DNA of 7,786 nucleotides from Pseudomonadota bacterium (GCA_021780275.1 JAJXZC010000100.1:8865-16650); one strand, 5' to 3'; positions 1 through 6,454 are shown, counted from the stretch's first letter. A program made the numbers and translations. The notes: generated by a model not told the origin, from the letters alone.

Positions 1-156
1 AAGACAGGTACGGGACTGCTCGCGGTCGAACAGCATCTGAACCTCGTCAAGCGGACGACAGACCGGTTCGTTGTGCTGTCGAAGGGCGAGATCGTCGGCG
101 GCGGTCCGATCGGAGAGATCGACGCGCCGGCGAACCAGAAGCTGATGGCTCTATAG
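1..156 (+). CDS. livF: LivF-type ABC transporter ATP-binding protein, C-terminal end (partial)
   Basis: This is the last 52 sense/stop codons of an ABC ATPase; the start lies left of the window and the gene ends in TAG at 154-156. The visible protein reads KTGTGLLAVEQHLNLVKRTT, then DRFVVLSKGEIVGGGPIGEI. It matches the end of the ATPase core in the LivF class: the hydrophobic strand with 'VEQ' and the following switch-histidine region, then 'A/TDR-x-x-VL-x-x-G-x-IV-x-x-G'. LivF is one of two cytoplasmic ATPases that drive HAAT importers of branched-chain amino acids, amides, urea or aromatic acids. The periplasmic binding protein gene follows after 30 nt with its own ribosome-binding site, so both probably belong to one import operon running in from the left. 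Walker A, signature and Walker B motifs are outside the window. The exact substrate class is not determinable. Confidence 0.85.
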   Translation, partial: KTGTGLLAVEQHLNLVKRTTDRFVVLSKGEIVGGGPIGEIDAPANQKLMAL

Positions 157-186
157 TTCTCAAGTCGGGATGACAGGGAGGAAAGC

Positions 187-1404
187 ATGTCTAAGCAGAA
201 ATCTAAGGCGCTCCGAAACACTCTGAAGATCGCGCTGGCGACGACGATGCTGACGTCGTCGGCCTGGGTCGCGATCGCGGCCGACGATACGATCAAGGTC
301 GGCGTGATGTTGATCGACACGGGGCCGCTGGCGGGCATCAAGGATTCGCAGCAGAAGGCGGCCACTCTGGCGATCGAGAACTTGAACGCTGCTGGCGGCG
401 CCGCGGGCAAGAAGTTCGAAGGCATTTACGTTTCCTATGCGGGAACGCCCGACGCCGCCGTCGACGCAGCTACGCGCGTGATCCAAAAAGACGGCGCGAT
501 CTTCATCACGGGCATGTCGACGTCGTCGGTGGCGCCGGCGCTCGCTGCGAAAATGCCTGCGCTCAAGGCTATTCAGATCGACGTCATGGCCAAAGCCGAC
601 GGACTTACGGGCAAGGGCTGCTCGCCGAATTTTTTCCGCGTCGTCGAGAACGATTCGATGACGATGGGGCTCTACAAGGACCTTTTGAAGGACCAGCCTT
701 TCAAGAAATGGGACATGTTGTCGGTCGACTATGCGGTCGGGCGCGACACAGCCGAGAAATTCAAGGGGTTGGTGACGGCGCAAGGCGGCACGGTCGGCAA
801 GTCGCTGTTCGCGCCTTTGGGCACGCCGGATTTCGGCGCCAAGATTTCCGAGCTCGGCGCAGATCCGGCCGAGGGGCTGCTGGTGACGATCTTCGGCAGC
901 GACGCAATCAACCTGGCGAAGCAGCAGCAGCAGTTCGGTTTGTTCAAGAAATACAAGATGGTGCTCGGCAACAGCTTCGTCATTCCGCAGACGCTGCCGG
1001 CGCAAGGCGAAGCTGTGCTCGGCGTGTACCAGCCGCAGGGCTTCACCGCCGATTTTCCGGGCGCGCAAGCCCAGAAGTTCGTCAGCGACTACCGGGCGAA
1101 GTACAACGGCGAAACGCCGCCCTACACGGCCGCTGACCAGTATGTCGGTCTTCAGCTAATGGCGGCGGCGGTCAACAAGGCGAAGTCGACGAACGTCGAC
1201 GAAGTGCTCAAGGCGCTCAGCGGCATTAAGACGGAAACGCTTCTGGGCGAGGTCGAAATGCGTGCTGGCGACCACCAGTTGGTTCGGCCCGTTGCCGTGA
1301 CGGTGATAGGACCGGGGCCGGACGGCAAGCCCACCTACAAGATCAAGAAGATCGAGGCCGGCGCGACGATCATTCCGCCCGTCGATCCTGCCTGCAAGAT
1401 GTGA
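187..1404 (+). CDS. ABC transporter substrate-binding protein (Peripla_BP_6, HAAT family)
   Basis: A complete 405-residue periplasmic solute-binding protein. The ATG at 187 is preceded by a strong Shine-Dalgarno GGGAGG at 176-181, five nt away. Residues 1-31 form a Sec signal peptide: a Lys/Arg-rich start (KQKSKALR), a hydrophobic stretch and an A-x-A cleavage site (AIA) before ADDTIKVG. The mature protein begins with the strand 'IKVGVMLIDTGPLAG', the usual opening of type-1 periplasmic binding folds, and continues with 'AATLAIENLNAAGG', the 'PDAAVDAATRVIQKDG' helix and a late 'YTAADQYVGLQLMAAAV' segment. The length is normal for LivK-like proteins. Only two cysteines are present (145 and 403), so a disulfide is possible. 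It lies directly after a LivF-type ATPase gene, so it is probably the receptor of that importer. Family members bind branched-chain amino acids, amides or aromatic acids; the ligand here is unknown. Confidence 0.9.
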   Translation: MSKQKSKALRNTLKIALATTMLTSSAWVAIAADDTIKVGVMLIDTGPLAGIKDSQQKAATLAIENLNAAGGAAGKKFEGIYVSYAGTPDAAVDAATRVIQKDGAIFITGMSTSSVAPALAAKMPALKAIQIDVMAKADGLTGKGCSPNFFRVVENDSMTMGLYKDLLKDQPFKKWDMLSVDYAVGRDTAEKFKGLVTAQGGTVGKSLFAPLGTPDFGAKISELGADPAEGLLVTIFGSDAINLAKQQQQFGLFKKYKMVLGNSFVIPQTLPAQGEAVLGVYQPQGFTADFPGAQAQKFVSDYRAKYNGETPPYTAADQYVGLQLMAAAVNKAKSTNVDEVLKALSGIKTETLLGEVEMRAGDHQLVRPVAVTVIGPGPDGKPTYKIKKIEAGATIIPPVDPACKM

Positions 1405-1417
1405 GGTGGAATTCGAG

Positions 1418-1442
1418 CGCCGGAGCGGTTTTCGTTCCGGCG
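1418..1442. terminator. Hairpin between convergent genes, possible bidirectional terminator
   Basis: A 10-bp stem (CGCCGGAGCG against CGTTCCGGCG, one G-U wobble on the + transcript) encloses a 5-nt loop GTTTT. It starts 13 nt after the stop of the binding-protein gene and ends 10 nt before the stop of the MaoC-like gene on the other strand. Position and symmetry fit a shared terminator for converging transcripts. Neither side has the run of T expected of an intrinsic terminator, so it may instead block exonucleases or act with Rho. Confidence 0.45.
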
Positions 1443-1452
1443 GTGTGGTCGA

Positions 1453-1881
1453 TTAGTTCAGAACGACTTCGCCACGATCCAGCACACGTACGTTGCGATC
1501 TAGCGCGGTGGCGCGGAAGGTTGCCCCGCGTTCGGATTTGAAAAACTCGATCCGGATGGTGTCGCCGGGAAAGGCCGGCGCCGTGAATCGCGCCGACATA
1601 CCGACGATGCGCTCGGAGGCGCGCGGCGCCAGATATTTCAATGCGGCGCGGCAGACTAGGCCGAACGTATTCAGACCGTGCGAAATCGGCCAGCTGAACC
1701 CCGCTTGACGTGCAATTCTCGGGTCGGCGTGGCCGCGACCTTCGTACCCGTAGGGAAGCTCGTCTTCGTCCAACGGATCATCGCCGATCCCTAGGCTCAA
1801 CGCGTAGAGGACGCTGTCGCGCTCGTCATATTCCTGCGCGATCGGATCGAAAGCGAGAGAGCGGACGTAGTTGAGATTCAT
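1453..1881 (-). pseudogene. MaoC-family enoyl-CoA hydratase 2 with large internal in-frame deletion
   Basis: An open frame of 142 residues, last gene of the four-gene operon; its ATG overlaps the stop of the histidine-phosphatase gene (ATGA, 1878-1881). Residues 12-50 match the N-terminus of double-hotdog 2-enoyl-CoA hydratases (eukaryotic hydratase-2 type): ERDSVLYALSLGIG, DDPLDEDELPYGYEG. From residue 51 it jumps to the catalytic C-terminal hotdog: HADP, AGFSWPISHGLNTFG, then RFTAPAFPGDTIRIEFF and a final VLDRGEVVLN. Full-length relatives have about 280-290 residues, so roughly 140 are missing between G50 and H51. The hydratase motif D-x-N-P-x-H keeps only its His (H51); the position of the Asp is Y46. 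The reading frame is intact. Hydratase-2 enzymes add water to trans-2-enoyl-CoA to give (R)-3-hydroxyacyl-CoA; this version is probably inactive. It may instead be a stable hotdog remnant with another role. Family identity is firm; 'pseudogene' is inference. Confidence 0.75.
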
Positions 1882-2495
1882 TTCACGTCCTTCTGCGCCA
1901 CGGGCATCGCGCGCGGCAAATGTCCGGTCTCATTGACGCTGACGACGCCGACCTTACCGCGGCTTGAGCGCCGCACGTGTGTGATCGAACCGTAGCGGAT
2001 CGCAAATTTGGTGACGCTGTCGAGGCCCAACAGATGCGCGACGACGATGTTGATCGGCATGCCGTGGCAGAAGACGGCGACGCATGCGTCGTAGTCGCCG
2101 CCGTTTATCGTTTGCGCGAATGCGTCGAGCACGGCCGCGCGAAAGATTTCCGGATCGGCCCCGAGAAATCGAATAGGGTTTTCGAGGAAACGCTCCCAGG
2201 CGTCGCCGCCTGCCGCACGCAAGGTCTCCATCGACCGATATGGGCCACTGTTGCGGTCGGCTTCGGCCCAGCCGTCGATCGTGATGACCGGCAGGCCGGC
2301 ATTTTCGGCGAGTGGCGCCGCGGTCTGCCGCGCCCGCCTCATCGGGCTCGCGACGATGCGGGTCACGCCGTACTTGCTGAGATGGTCGGCCACCGCACGC
2401 GCCTGCTCCCATCCGTCCGCATGAAGTCGAGGATCGTGCGGCGAGTCCTTGTCGTGCTCGTCGGGGCGGCCATGTCGTATGAGAAGCAGCTCCAT
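1878..2495 (-). CDS. Histidine phosphatase superfamily protein (phosphoglycerate mutase-like)
   Basis: A complete 205-residue cytoplasmic protein. Its ATG at 2495 lies one nt after the stop of the racemase gene and its TGA overlaps the ATG of the MaoC-like gene, so all three are likely translationally coupled. The frame stays open upstream to 2846, but that part is only the antisense of the racemase; the fold starts at MELLLIRHGRP. Catalytic features are complete: R7-H8-G9 (phosphoacceptor His), the 'SPMRRARQTA' arginine motif at 50-59, an acidic 'WAEAD' with candidate general acid E78, and 'FCHGMPIN' with the second His at 144. There is no signal peptide or metal site. The branch-1 superfamily includes phosphoglycerate mutases, alpha-ribazole phosphatases and many small-molecule phosphatases; this small single-domain form fits a phosphatase. 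The substrate is unknown. In a CoA-ester operon it could act on a phosphorylated or CoA-derived metabolite, which is speculation. Confidence 0.88.
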   Translation of the reverse strand: MELLLIRHGRPDEHDKDSPHDPRLHADGWEQARAVADHLSKYGVTRIVASPMRRARQTAAPLAENAGLPVITIDGWAEADRNSGPYRSMETLRAAGGDAWERFLENPIRFLGADPEIFRAAVLDAFAQTINGGDYDACVAVFCHGMPINIVVAHLLGLDSVTKFAIRYGSITHVRRSSRGKVGVVSVNETGHLPRAMPVAQKDVK

Positions 2496-2496
2496 G

Positions 2497-3648
2497 TCAG
2501 GCTTGAACCATGGCGCCAGACTGTTCGAGCGAGGCGATCTCTGCGGATGCGAGCCCCCACTCGGCCAGCGCAGTACGGCTATCTTGCCCCGGCCGCGGCG
2601 TCGGCCGTTCCAGCGCGGATGGCGTGCGTGAAAAACGGGGCGCGGGGCTTGGATGGCGGACCCCGTCGAAAGGGGCGTAAACGCCTCGCGCCAGCATCTG
2701 CGGATGCAGCGGCGCCTCGTCGATCGACAACACGGGCGCGAGGCAGGCGTCACGACCGGCCGTAGCAGCGACCCAATCGTCCCGCGTTCGCGTCCTGAAG
2801 ATTCCGGCGAAGCGCACGCGCATCGCCGGCCACGCAGCGCGGTCATTCTGCGCAGGCATTTCGCTCGTGGAAAGCCCCATACACGTGATCAAGTTAGCAT
2901 AGAAATGCGGTTCGATCGCGCCAACCGCGACATATTCTCGGTCCTTCGTCTCGTAGCAGCGATAGAACGGCGCGCCGCCGTCGACGATGTTTTCGCCGCG
3001 GTTCGCCGTCCATGTCCCCTTCTGCCTGTACGCCTGAAACGCGGACATGAGATGCGTCACGCCATCGATCATGGCGATGTCGACGGTCTGACCACGTCCG
3101 CTTGCGCGCGCCTCCAGCACGGCGGCAAGCACGCCGACAACTAGATACATGCCGCCGCCGCCGAGGTCTGCGACAAGATTGAGCGGAGGTGGGGGTGGCC
3201 TATCCGGATCGCCGATCGAATGAAGCGCGCCCGTGAGCGCAAGATAGTTAATGTCATGCCCAGCTTCCTGTGCGATCGGACCGTCCTGGCCCCAACCCGT
3301 CATGCGCGCGAACACGAGGCGGCGGTTGACGGCCAGGCATCGATCTGGCCCGAGCCCGAGTCGTTCCATGACGCCCGGCCGAAAGCCTTCAACCAGCGCA
3401 TCCGCCTTGGCGACCAGTGACAGCCCCGCCTCGATCGCAGCCGGCTGCTTCAAATCGAGCGCGACCGATCTCTTGTTACGGTTGTAAAAATCGAAGCGCG
3501 CCGCCGCATCCGAACCGTCACCCGGCTTCGCGGGCCGGTCTATGCGCAACACGTCCGCGCCCATGTCTGCCAACAAGGCGCAAGCGAATGGCGCCGGGCC
3601 AATGCCGCCGAATTCGATGATGCGAAGCCCACGCAATGGTCCATTCAT
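2497..3648 (-). CDS. Alpha-methylacyl-CoA racemase (CaiB/BaiF family III CoA-transferase superfamily)
   Basis: A complete 383-residue protein. I start it at the ATG at 3648, which overlaps the upstream dehydrogenase stop as ATGA and begins the usual MNGPLRGLRIIEFGGIGP; a longer frame to 3714 adds 22 residues unlike the family. Diagnostic segments are GPAPFACALLADMGADVLRI (18-37), GFRPGVMERLGLGP (88-101), ARMTGWGQDGPIAQEAGHD (114-132), LNLVADLGGGGMYL (156-169) and VAVGAIEPHFY (240-250). By comparison with mycobacterial MCR, the catalytic His, Asp and Glu correspond to H131, D161 and E246 with identical spacing, and R96 to the CoA-site Arg. AMACR interconverts (2R)- and (2S)-2-methylacyl-CoA so that branched chains can enter stereospecific beta-oxidation. 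Similarity is to the racemase rather than the CoA-transferases: the 'AGHDINY' block and the C-terminal 'PAPRFSRTPS' are AMACR-like. The actual substrate (sterol or bile-acid side chain, isoprenoid, 2-methyl acid) is not known. Confidence 0.93.
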   Translation of the reverse strand: MNGPLRGLRIIEFGGIGPAPFACALLADMGADVLRIDRPAKPGDGSDAAARFDFYNRNKRSVALDLKQPAAIEAGLSLVAKADALVEGFRPGVMERLGLGPDRCLAVNRRLVFARMTGWGQDGPIAQEAGHDINYLALTGALHSIGDPDRPPPPPLNLVADLGGGGMYLVVGVLAAVLEARASGRGQTVDIAMIDGVTHLMSAFQAYRQKGTWTANRGENIVDGGAPFYRCYETKDREYVAVGAIEPHFYANLITCMGLSTSEMPAQNDRAAWPAMRVRFAGIFRTRTRDDWVAATAGRDACLAPVLSIDEAPLHPQMLARGVYAPFDGVRHPSPAPRFSRTPSALERPTPRPGQDSRTALAEWGLASAEIASLEQSGAMVQA

Positions 3649-4901
3649 GACATTGTTCCCAACCGTCTGTATCGGGCCAGACCAGCTTCGCCAGAAGCGA
3701 GGTTCTGAAGCCAAGGCGAAAGCTCGAAGCGGCTGCCGTGTGCACGTGACAGTTCACGACATAATCGCGTGAACTCGGCCAAACCGAAAGCCTCGGCCCA
3801 CCTGAGAATGCCGCCCAACTTCGCGTCAAACCCCAAGCCGAGAACAGTCGCCGTGTCCGCGTCGTCGGCGTTGTCTATTACGCCTTCCTCCAGGCATCGC
3901 AACGATTCCAGAGCCTCCGCCGCGAGCAAGCGTCGTCGAACGTATTCAATGTCGGGTTGTATGCGCTGTCGCGGGAACATATCGACCAAACCGGCCCAGA
4001 TGCGTCGGTCTTTCCCGCTACTTGGCCAATCGTAGAATCCGCCGCCTTTGCGCCTGCCGCGACGTCCAGCAGCGACCATTTCAGTTAGCGCGCCACTGGA
4101 GAGTGGACGCAGAAAGCGTTCCGGCAGACCATCGGCTTGCGCCTGACGGGCCTGCTGAAGGTTGAGGTCGATGCCGGTTTCGTCGAGCGTCGCTAAAGGC
4201 CCCAAGACACGGCCTGCCGATCGCGCGGCTGCCTCGATCGTCTCAGGCGCCACGCCATCGACGAGCATCCCGACGCCCTCGTCCAGGTAGGCAGCAAAGA
4301 TGCGGGTGGCAAAGAACCCGGGGCCGTCTCGTACAAGAATTGCAACCTTCCCGGCGAACAAAACCCATTCCAAAGCGGCCTCGACCGTAGATCCGGACGT
4401 CTCCTCGCCTCGTACAACCTCGACTAACGCCATCCTCTCCGCGGGTGAAAAAAAATGCAATCCGATGAACCGCTCGGGCAGCCGGAGCTCCCTCGCCAAT
4501 CCGGAAATCGGGAGCCCCGAGGTGGTGGAAGCGATGAACGCGTCCGGACCGAGCACACGCTCCAGCTGTCGCAATACGGTGTTCTTTGTTGGTCGGTCTT
4601 CTGAAACCGCCTCAATTGCAAGACCGCATCTCGACAGATCGGGACCATCGATCAGGGTAGGCTTGATCCGTTCGAGAATTTCAGATCCTTGCAGTCCCGC
4701 CGAATTTCCGCGCGTTTGAAGACGCTCAAGTCGCGCTCGGATACGGTCGACGCCCCTAAGCGAGCCCATAATGTCGCGCCCGCACAACGCCACCTCGGCC
4801 CCGGACGAGGCGAATACCAGCGCGATGCCGGCTCCCATCAGCCCGGTACCAACGACCGCGACCGTGCGACGCCGATCGCCGCCGGGGCCAACTTCCATCA
4901 T
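3645..4901 (-). CDS. 3-hydroxyacyl-CoA dehydrogenase (FadB/FadJ dehydrogenase half, stand-alone)
   Basis: A complete 418-residue NAD-dependent enzyme that oxidises (S)-3-hydroxyacyl-CoA to 3-ketoacyl-CoA, and first gene of the - strand operon. The Rossmann fold starts at TVAVVGTGLMGAGIALVFA (13-31). A conserved turn reads ASTTSGLPISGLA (124-136), where most relatives have S-N-T-S. The catalytic His is in 'LHFFSPAERMALVEVV': H149, with its Glu partner E161 twelve residues later. The C-terminal substrate domain starts near GFFATRIFAAYLDEG (195-209), passes through 'GRRKGGGFYDW' (282-292), and is followed by a second 3HCDH repeat (about 320-402) with RCLEEGVI and DADTATVLGLGF. This domain order is the C-terminal half of multifunctional FadB/FadJ/HADHA without the N-terminal enoyl-CoA hydratase. 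Two ATG codons are adjacent (4901 and 4898) behind a weak AGG; I use the first. The missing hydratase step would come from the MaoC-like gene of the same operon, which looks damaged. Confidence 0.93.
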   Translation of the reverse strand: MMEVGPGGDRRRTVAVVGTGLMGAGIALVFASSGAEVALCGRDIMGSLRGVDRIRARLERLQTRGNSAGLQGSEILERIKPTLIDGPDLSRCGLAIEAVSEDRPTKNTVLRQLERVLGPDAFIASTTSGLPISGLARELRLPERFIGLHFFSPAERMALVEVVRGEETSGSTVEAALEWVLFAGKVAILVRDGPGFFATRIFAAYLDEGVGMLVDGVAPETIEAAARSAGRVLGPLATLDETGIDLNLQQARQAQADGLPERFLRPLSSGALTEMVAAGRRGRRKGGGFYDWPSSGKDRRIWAGLVDMFPRQRIQPDIEYVRRRLLAAEALESLRCLEEGVIDNADDADTATVLGLGFDAKLGGILRWAEAFGLAEFTRLCRELSRAHGSRFELSPWLQNLASGEAGLARYRRLGTMS

Positions 4902-5223
4902 AACAACCTACAATCTTTAGACGATCGCAAGCCTGAATCCCGTCAGTCCTGAATGTTGGTTCGGTCTGCGGAAGGTGCTCCACAGGCGTCCATATCCGTT
5001 CGATATCATGAACCGATTTACGATTTCAGCCAATGGGCCGGATCGAGTCAACCTACGAAAGATCCAGCGAAGATCGACGCCATCAAAGACGACCACATAT
5101 CCATGCACCGGACGACATCCTGCCGCCGGATAGTCCGCGCACGGCTTGTCATTGTCGTACACTTATATACGAATGTCGGCGCAGATTGAACGCGTTGCGA
5201 AAACACAGCAACTTGAGGAGCGC
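4902..5223. promoter_or_regulatory. Divergent intergenic region between dehydrogenase operon and second binding protein
   Basis: These 322 nt separate two outward-facing units and should hold both promoters. Overlapping open frames here (to 81 codons) have no recognisable motifs or good ribosome-binding sites, so I call no gene. Visible elements: two CCTGAAT copies (4932-4938, 4948-4954) spaced 16 bp apart about 30-50 nt upstream of the dehydrogenase ATG; an inverted repeat ATATC-N5-GATAT at 4992-5006; and, near the right-hand gene, TTGTCA at 5146-5151 and AT-rich TTATATA at 5163-5169 inside TCGTA-N8-TACGA (5155-5172). No canonical sigma-70 spacing is evident. A regulator site is plausible but no regulator gene is in the window. 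Confidence 0.45.
5155..5172. promoter_or_regulatory. Inverted repeat TCGTA-N8-TACGA, candidate operator
   Basis: Five-base arms TCGTA and TACGA flank an AT-rich 8-nt centre (CACTTATA), 51 nt upstream of the second binding-protein ATG. The left arm lies in TTGTCGTACA, which partly resembles the TNGTNNNACNA half-consensus of FadR-type GntR regulators but misses its last base. Position and AT-rich centre suit an operator overlapping a promoter. Short symmetry like this also occurs by chance. Confidence 0.25.
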
Positions 5224-6432
5224 ATGGTCTTGATCATTCGTCTGGCCCTGATCCTGACACTGGCGTCACCAACCCTCGCTACGACGGCGCAAGCCGACAT
5301 GAAGCGTTACGATCCAGGCGCTTCGGATACGGAAATCCGGATCGGTCAAACCATGCCATACAGCGGTCCTGCCTCATCCTATTCGGTCGCAGCCATTGCT
5401 CAAGCAGCGTATTTCGCAAGCCTGAACGATCGCGGCGGCATCGACGGCCGAAAGATCAAATTCATATCGGTCGATGATGCATATTCGCCGCCCAAGACGG
5501 TCGAGCAAACACGTCGGCTCGTAGAAAGCGAGGAAGTGCTTCTGCTTTTCCAATCGCTGGGCTCTGCAACGAACGCCGCCGTACAGAAATATCTCAATGC
5601 TAAGCACGTCCCGCAGCTTTTCGTCGGGTCCGGCGCGACACGGTTTGCAGATCCCACAAATTTCCCGTGGACGATGGGGTGGGCACCTGGTCTTGCATCC
5701 GAAGCCAAAGGATATGCCCGTTACCTCCTTGCAGCCCGTCCGCAAGCTAGAATTGGCATCTTATGGCAGAATGACGATCTTGGACGAGATTCGCTCACGG
5801 GCTTTCGCGAGGGGATCGGAAATCATGGCGCGGCGGTCGTCAAGGCTACCTCATTCGAGACTTCTGATCCGACCGTGGATTCCCAGATTGTTCAGCTGAA
5901 GGCAGCTGGCGCTGATGTCGTTGTCCTCTTGGCGACGCCCAAAGCGACCGCGCAGGCCCTACGCAGGATATCTGAAATCGGCTGGAAGCCACTCATCCTA
6001 CTTCTCTACAACTCGTCATCGATTTCCGGCGTTCTAAAGCTAGTCGGCTTCGACCGGGTACAAGGAGTCATAAGCTCGACCTATCTGAAGGACCCCGACG
6101 ACGCAGCGTGGCGAAATGATCCCGCCATAGTGGCGTGGCGCGAGTGGATGGCAAAGTACAACGCCAGCGCCGATACCCACGATTTTCTGAATATGTACGG
6201 ATATGCGAACGCTCAGACCCTGGAATACGTCCTGCGCCGATGCGGCGACGATCTCACCCGGGAAAACGTCATGAAGCAGGCGTCGCACCTTGATTTTGAG
6301 TCACCGCTTCTGCTCCCTGGGATTTCTGTTGAGACCCGACCAAACAACTATCGACCAATCAAGAAGATGCAGCTGCGCAAATTCGAAAGAGATCATTGGG
6401 TGCCGCTCGAAGGATTAGTCAGTGGCGAATAA
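5224..6432 (+). CDS. Second ABC transporter substrate-binding protein (Peripla_BP_6), orphan
   Basis: A complete 402-residue secreted binding protein. The frame is open from a TTG at 5146, but I choose the ATG at 5224: GAGGAG at 5215-5220 precedes it, and a clean signal peptide starts there (VLIIRLALILTLASP, cleavage after A-Q-A at residue 24, mature DMKRYDPG). The mature start 'YDPGASDTEIRIGQTMPYSGP' (29-49), 'DDAYSPPKTVEQTRRLVESE' (84-103), 'FPWTMGW' (147-153), 'QNDDLGRDSLTGFREG' and 'CGDDLTRENVMKQA' are typical of a HAAT binding-protein subgroup common in Bradyrhizobium-like bacteria. It is clearly a different subfamily from the binding protein at the left of the window. No permease or ATPase gene adjoins it; the left-hand neighbour is the divergent CoA-ester operon and the right-hand one a transposase stub. 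It may borrow another Liv-type permease. A link to the substrate of the divergent operon is likely but inferred. The ligand is unknown. Confidence 0.9.
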   Translation: MVLIIRLALILTLASPTLATTAQADMKRYDPGASDTEIRIGQTMPYSGPASSYSVAAIAQAAYFASLNDRGGIDGRKIKFISVDDAYSPPKTVEQTRRLVESEEVLLLFQSLGSATNAAVQKYLNAKHVPQLFVGSGATRFADPTNFPWTMGWAPGLASEAKGYARYLLAARPQARIGILWQNDDLGRDSLTGFREGIGNHGAAVVKATSFETSDPTVDSQIVQLKAAGADVVVLLATPKATAQALRRISEIGWKPLILLLYNSSSISGVLKLVGFDRVQGVISSTYLKDPDDAAWRNDPAIVAWREWMAKYNASADTHDFLNMYGYANAQTLEYVLRRCGDDLTRENVMKQASHLDFESPLLLPGISVETRPNNYRPIKKMQLRKFERDHWVPLEGLVSGE

Positions 6433-6454
6433 TCTTCCGACACGAGATATCGCG

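Noticed and set aside
160..1068. Long - strand open frame (302 codons) opposite the first binding protein
   Set aside because: Arg/His-rich composition and no motifs; it is the antisense reading of a well-supported gene in GC-rich DNA.
1977..2765. + strand open frame of 262 codons
   Set aside because: Antisense to the histidine phosphatase and racemase, with low-complexity Arg/Ala/Pro composition.
2496..2846. N-terminal extension of the histidine phosphatase into a 322-residue protein
   Set aside because: The extra part is the out-of-frame reading of the racemase gene; the fold begins at the ATG at 2495 with LLLIRHG.
3649..3714. Extra 22 residues at the start of the racemase
   Set aside because: They overlap the dehydrogenase C-terminus and do not resemble the family; the ATG at 3648 gives an ATGA overlap and the normal start.
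5146..5169. Sigma-70 promoter TTGTCA with TATATA
   Set aside because: The spacer is only 12 nt, too short for a standard promoter; kept only as part of the general regulatory region.
4917..5189. Small open frames on both strands in the divergent gap
   Set aside because: No recognisable domain, no good ribosome-binding sites, and mutual overlap; better explained as a regulatory region.
5146..5223. TTG start extending the second binding protein by 26 residues
   Set aside because: It would place a charged segment before the signal peptide; the ATG at 5224 has a Shine-Dalgarno and a clean signal peptide.
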